The notes under the pieces are model-generated. The model worked only from the letters and a program-made list of their open reading frames with translations, ran no database searches and was not told the origin of the DNA. Positions 33,947 to 37,108 of a DNA stretch of 37,108 nt are shown one piece after another (within the stretch, counting starts at the first letter, position 1; each line of letters begins with the position of its first letter). The position numbers were made by a program, and so were the translations under genes. This DNA comes from an uncultured Bacteroidales bacterium (lineage in GTDB: Bacteria > Bacteroidota > Bacteroidia > Bacteroidales > UBA932): positions 1 to 37,108 of the forward strand of contig CANRID010000026.1 of NCBI GenBank assembly GCA_947630665.1, given 5' to 3'.

Positions 33947-34020
33947 TGACCCGCCAGGGGATCGAACCCTGGACCCCAACATTAAGAGTGTCGTGCTCTA
34001 CCAGCTGAGCTAGCGAGTCA
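33947..34020 (-). tRNA. tRNA-Lys (anticodon CUU)
   Basis: A 74-base cloverleaf on the minus strand. The acceptor stem is TGACTCG/CGGGTCA with one T-G pair; the D-arm has TAGCTCAGCTGGTAGAGCA; the anticodon stem CGACA/TGTTG holds the loop CTCTTAA with anticodon CTT (33984-33986 on the plus strand), which reads AAG lysine codons; the T-arm is CAGGG-TTCGATC-CCCTG. The 3' CCA is not encoded. A consensus promoter lies just upstream and a terminator just downstream. Confidence 0.96.
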
Positions 34021-34034
34021 GCTTAAATGCAGTG

Positions 34035-34064
34035 CAAAGATAATAAATATTGACTAATTCCAAA
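34035..34064 (-). promoter_or_regulatory. tRNA-Lys promoter (TTTG, 18 bases, TATCTTTG)
   Basis: On the minus strand TTTG (34064-34061) is followed after 18 bases by TATCTTTG (34042-34035), which is a full Bacteroidota -33/-7 pair. The -7 box ends 14 bases before the tRNA 5' end. The rest of the 34021-34153 gap is AT-rich and holds no gene. Confidence 0.7.
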
Positions 34065-34153
34065 TAAAAATAAGATATAAATATTTTTTTTACCTCTAAA
34101 ATTATTGCTGACTTCTGGGTTGCCTTCTTTAATTCATCTTGTTGGCTATATTG

Positions 34154-35464
34154 TCAGTCCCTGCGAAAAATATCCCGGGTATAAACCTTGTCGGCAACGT
34201 CATCAAGCAATACATCGTAGCGGTTGGCGACGATAACGCGGGATTGTGCCTTGAATTGCGCAAGATCGTTGACAATACGGCTGCCGAAGAACGTACTCCC
34301 GTCTTCGAGCGTCGGCTCGTATATGATAATCTGCGCACCCTTCGCCTTGATGCGTTTCATTACCCCCTGTATCGATGACTGTCGGAAATTGTCCGAATTC
34401 GACTTCATCGTCAGACGGTAAACGCCGACGGTGCAGGGATGCTCGTTCGTTGCATCGTATTGCCCGTTGGCCGTGTAGTAACCCGCCATCGCGAGAATCT
34501 GTTCGGCGATGAAGTCTTTGCGCGTGCGGTTGCTCTCCACGATTGCCGTCATCATGTTCTGCGGCACTTCGGCATAGTTGGCCAGCAGCTGTTTCGTGTC
34601 CTTGGGCAGGCAGTAGCCTCCGTAACCGAACGACGGGTTATTGTAGTGTGTCCCGATGCGCGGGTCCAGCCCCACGCCCTCGATGATGGCCCGTGCATCC
34701 AGCCCCTTGACTTCGGCATAAGTGTCGAGTTCGTTGAAATAGCTGACACGCAAGGCTAAATAGGTGTTGGCGAAGAGTTTCACCGCCTCCGCTTCCTTCA
34801 TGCCCATATAGAGTGTGGGAATATCCTCTTTGACGGCTCCCTGCCGAAGCAGCGTGGCAAAGGTGTGTGCTGCGGCATCAAGGGCACCGGGGTCGCAGAC
34901 GGCTTGTATCGCCGCATTCTCTTCGGCGAAGCGGGGCTGGTCAATGACCTTGGGAACGCCGGCGATGATGCGGCTCGGATAGAGGTTGTCATACAGCGCC
35001 TTGCTCTCGCGCAGAAATTCGGGAAAGAAGAGCAGGTGGAAGCGCCGGACGCCTGCGGCGGCGTATTTCACGTACAGGCTGCGGCAATAGCCGACCGGTA
35101 TGGTTGATTTGATGACCAGGACCGCATCGGGATTGACGCGCAATACAAGGTCAATGACCTCCTCGATGCAGTGCGTGTCGAAGAAGTTTTTGACGGGATC
35201 GTAGTTCGTGGGAGCGGCGATGACCACAAAGTCGGCATCGCGGTAGGCCGCTGCGCCGTCGAGCGTTGCTGTAAGATCGAGCGGTTTCTCGGCCAGGTAT
35301 TTTTCGATGTATTCGTCCTGTATGGGAGACTGGCGGCGGTTGATTTTCTCCACCTTCTCAGGCAGCACGTCTACCGCCGTAACGCGGTTATGTTGAGCCA
35401 GCAATACGGCGATGCTCATGCCGACATATCCCGTACCCGCTACCGCGATTTTATACTGTTTCAT
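34154..35464 (-). CDS. ugd: UDP-glucose 6-dehydrogenase
   Basis: Oxidises UDP-glucose twice with NAD+ to UDP-glucuronate, a precursor of acidic surface polysaccharides. The 436-residue protein has the N-terminal Rossmann motif AGTGYVGMS (residues 9-17), FFPEFLRES near 146-154, the mid-domain [12 protein letters not shown], and the catalytic Cys285 in [11 protein letters not shown], all usual for the UDP-glucose/GDP-mannose dehydrogenase family. It starts 11 bases after the epimerase, which uses its product. Base composition is higher in G+C than in genes left of the tRNA. No terminator is evident after it. Confidence 0.95.
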   Translation of the reverse strand: MKQYKIAVAGTGYVGMSIAVLLAQHNRVTAVDVLPEKVEKINRRQSPIQDEYIEKYLAEKPLDLTATLDGAAAYRDADFVVIAAPTNYDPVKNFFDTHCIEEVIDLVLRVNPDAVLVIKSTIPVGYCRSLYVKYAAAGVRRFHLLFFPEFLRESKALYDNLYPSRIIAGVPKVIDQPRFAEENAAIQAVCDPGALDAAAHTFATLLRQGAVKEDIPTLYMGMKEAEAVKLFANTYLALRVSYFNELDTYAEVKGLDARAIIEGVGLDPRIGTHYNNPSFGYGGYCLPKDTKQLLANYAEVPQNMMTAIVESNRTRKDFIAEQILAMAGYYTANGQYDATNEHPCTVGVYRLTMKSNSDNFRQSSIQGVMKRIKAKGAQIIIYEPTLEDGSTFFGSRIVNDLAQFKAQSRVIVANRYDVLLDDVADKVYTRDIFRRD

Positions 35465-35475
35465 CCTTTTCTCGA

Positions 35476-36528
35476 TTATAGATTATAGTATTTTTTGAAC
35501 CATGCGACGGTGCGGTCGATGCCCTCCTGCAACGGCGTGCAGGGTGTGAATCCCGTAGCCTCGCCCAGTGCCGAGGAATCGGCGAAGGTCTGGTAGACGT
35601 CGCCGGGCTGCATGGGCAGAAATTCCTTCTTCGCCTTGCGTCCCGTTGCTCTTTCGATGCATTCGATGTAATCCAGCAGTTTGGTCGGATGCTGGTTGCC
35701 GATGTTGAACACCCGATAAGGAGCTGGCGAGGTGGCCGGGTCGTGGATCACAGTATCCCATGCCGCGTTGCCTGCGGGAACGACATCTACGATGCGGACC
35801 ACGCCCTCGACAATATCGTCGATGTAGGTGAAGTCGCGCAACATGTCGCCGTGGTTGAATACCTTGATGGCTCGGTCGTGCAGTATGGCATCTATGAAGA
35901 GGAACGGCGACATGTCGGGGCGTCCCCATGGACCGTACACCGTGAAGAAGCGCAATCCCGTTGTCGGCAGGTCGTACAGTTTGGAGTAGGCGTGCGCCAT
36001 CAGTTCGTTGCTCTTCTTCGTGGCGGCATACAGACTCACCGGATGTGCGATGCCGTCGTGTTCCGAGAACGGCACCTTGCCGTTCAGTCCGTACACGCTC
36101 GACGAGGAGGCATAGACAAGATGCTTCACTCCGTGGTGGCGGCATCCTTCCAGCACGTTGATGAATCCGTCGATGTTGCTTTCGATGTAGGCGTGGGGAT
36201 TGGTGATGGAGTAACGTACCCCCGCCTGCGCGCCTAAATGAACGACGGCATCGAATTCCTCGTTGGCGAAGAGCATCCGCATTGCCTGTATATCCTCTAA
36301 GTTCATGCGGATAAAGCGGAAGCGAGCATTGGTCGTATTCGGCGTGAATTTGTACCATGCGACATCGTTCTTACCGATGCCCAGAGTAGCAAGACGTCCG
36401 TATTTCAATTCGGGGTCGTAGTAGTCGTTGAGGTTGTCAAGCCCTACGATACTGCCACCCCTGTTGAGCAGCCGTCGGCATACTGCACTGCCGATAAAAC
36501 CCGCAGCACCTGTTACTAAAAGTTTCAT
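35476..36528 (-). CDS. UDP-glucuronate 4-epimerase (NAD-dependent epimerase family)
   Basis: Extended short-chain dehydrogenase/reductase of 350 residues that most resembles UDP-glucuronate 4-epimerases, which make UDP-galacturonate for capsules or LPS. It has GAAGFIG (7-13) for [17 protein letters not shown] near 98-111 (typical of the GlcA epimerase group), the catalytic SSSSVYG and Tyr167-x3-Lys171, [13 protein letters not shown], and [10 protein letters not shown]. It overlaps the end of the broken acetyltransferase by 4 bases and is followed by ugd, which supplies its substrate. The substrate is inferred from similarity and from the neighbouring ugd. Confidence 0.9.
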   Translation of the reverse strand: MKLLVTGAAGFIGSAVCRRLLNRGGSIVGLDNLNDYYDPELKYGRLATLGIGKNDVAWYKFTPNTTNARFRFIRMNLEDIQAMRMLFANEEFDAVVHLGAQAGVRYSITNPHAYIESNIDGFINVLEGCRHHGVKHLVYASSSSVYGLNGKVPFSEHDGIAHPVSLYAATKKSNELMAHAYSKLYDLPTTGLRFFTVYGPWGRPDMSPFLFIDAILHDRAIKVFNHGDMLRDFTYIDDIVEGVVRIVDVVPAGNAAWDTVIHDPATSPAPYRVFNIGNQHPTKLLDYIECIERATGRKAKKEFLPMQPGDVYQTFADSSALGEATGFTPCTPLQEGIDRTVAWFKKYYNL

Positions 36529-37108
36529 GAATTATTATTGTTTATCGACAATGTTGTAATTATAACGGCTGGATTACCCTTTATAAGTGAATTGTCTGGA
36601 AAAATGCCCTTTACAACACTATTAGCTCCCACCACGCAATTGTTTCCTATTACCGTTCCTTTAAGAATGACTGCATTTGTCCCAATCTATACATTATTTT
36701 TTATTATAATGGGAACGGGCGTATCACAACCAGATAACCTGTCGTTTGATAATAATATATGACCATTAGTATCAATAATATTCACACCCCACCAATCATA
36801 CAATTATCTCCTATTTCTATAGAACCCTTTGCATGAATATATGTCCCATGTATATGACAATGCCTACCAATAGAAACACTCGCATTATCCTCATCTGCCA
36901 ATAAAGTTGTTGGAAATGGCATACCAACATGGTATCCATTCGGATATCCATTCAGCCAAGATCCATCTCCAATACGAATGGTAATATTTTTCCCATAAAG
37001 GTGAAATTTTACATTCCACGATATTTTAGTATTACCTCAAATCCGCAACTTCCCTCACGAAGTGCTACAGACTGAAGAGAAATGTTCTTTTGATTAGAAA
37101 TCCACCCA
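36525..37108 (-). pseudogene. Hexapeptide-repeat acetyltransferase, broken (runs past the window end)
   Basis: Conceptual translation on the minus strand gives a left-handed beta-helix acyltransferase: NITIRIGDGSWLNGY, ASVSIGRHCHIHGTYI, GSIEIGDNCMIGG, then [30 protein letters not shown] and the final GNPAVII. At least three lesions break it: a frameshift in the C run at 36787-36790, where one G of the coding strand seems lost in GGGG; an in-frame TAG at 36687-36689 where relatives have Trp (NNVWIG); and a second frameshift near 37031-37038. The last stop TGA overlaps the epimerase ATG, so it was once in that operon. Its low G+C contrasts with the genes that follow. The 5' end is outside the window. 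It was probably an O-acetyltransferase for polysaccharide. Confidence 0.8.

Noticed and set aside
33947-34020. tRNA-Lys as an integration site for the polysaccharide locus
   Set aside because: The tRNA 3' end faces popT, not the locus; I see no repeated copy of the 3' end and no integrase gene in the window.
35483-36358. A 291-codon minus-strand frame inside the epimerase gene
   Set aside because: Very rich in Arg, His and Pro and wholly inside a well-supported gene in another frame; typical of a shadow ORF in GC-rich DNA.
36538-36762. A plus-strand frame of 74 codons at the right end
   Set aside because: It is antisense to the broken acetyltransferase, whose conceptual translation shows clear hexapeptide repeats on the minus strand.

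Overview
The window is a chromosomal stretch from a member of the Bacteroidota, most likely the order Bacteroidales; the genus cannot be fixed from sequence alone. The evidence is the gene content (Bacteroidota-type YidC with a large periplasmic domain, multi-repeat DUF349 protein, THUMP-like methyltransferase, GH3/beta-lactamase fusion, DUF6913-like protein, secreted C1 peptidases), the general lack of Shine-Dalgarno sequences, and repeated -7 boxes of the TAnnTTTG type. All 26 intact protein genes fit ordinary cell housekeeping plus one polysaccharide locus. I see no phage, transposon or CRISPR array.

Layout. 1-124: 3' end of a 5S rRNA with two tandem terminators, closing an rRNA operon that lies to the left. 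222-1519 (minus): trmD and a uracil-DNA-glycosylase-like gene. 1634-7396 (plus): DUF349 repeat protein, yidC, PLP-homeostasis protein, and a DUF4143-type ATPase. 7442-10348 (minus): surE, lpxB and dapF, tightly packed. 10456-11460: GAPDH with its own promoter and terminator. 11568-17510 (plus): a HAMP membrane protein overlapping trkH, a RecD-like SF1 helicase, and an exported dipeptidyl-peptidase IV. 17548-20229 (minus): MATE transporter and SAM methyltransferase. 20351-25452 (plus): phosphohexomutase, GH3 hydrolase with a decayed beta-lactamase tail, and pssA. 25544-27910 (minus): two tandem secreted C1 cysteine peptidases. 28097-28732 (minus): queE. 28952-33895 (plus): an N-domain-less ClpB, then DUF6913-like, TPR and PopT/DUF368 genes. 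33947-34020 (minus): tRNA-Lys(CUU). 34154-37108 (minus): ugd, UDP-glucuronate epimerase and a broken acetyltransferase, probably the end of a surface polysaccharide cluster.

How the genes fit together. Much of the window serves the envelope: YidC inserts membrane proteins, LpxB makes lipid A, DapF supplies meso-diaminopimelate, PssA makes phosphatidylserine, PopT recycles undecaprenyl phosphate, the GH3 enzyme probably acts on cell-wall or other glycans, and the Ugd/epimerase pair makes UDP-uronic acids. The three exported peptidases (one S9B, two C1) suggest a peptide-using lifestyle. The right end is compositionally mosaic: ugd and the epimerase look GC-richer, and the broken acetyltransferase much AT-richer, than the rest.

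No clearly new multi-gene system is obvious. The best leads are the HAMP-only receptor translationally coupled to TrkH, the ClpB lacking its N-domain with a hairpin abutting a strong ribosome binding site, the decayed beta-lactamase domain on the GH3 enzyme, and the paired exported bleomycin-hydrolase-like peptidases.
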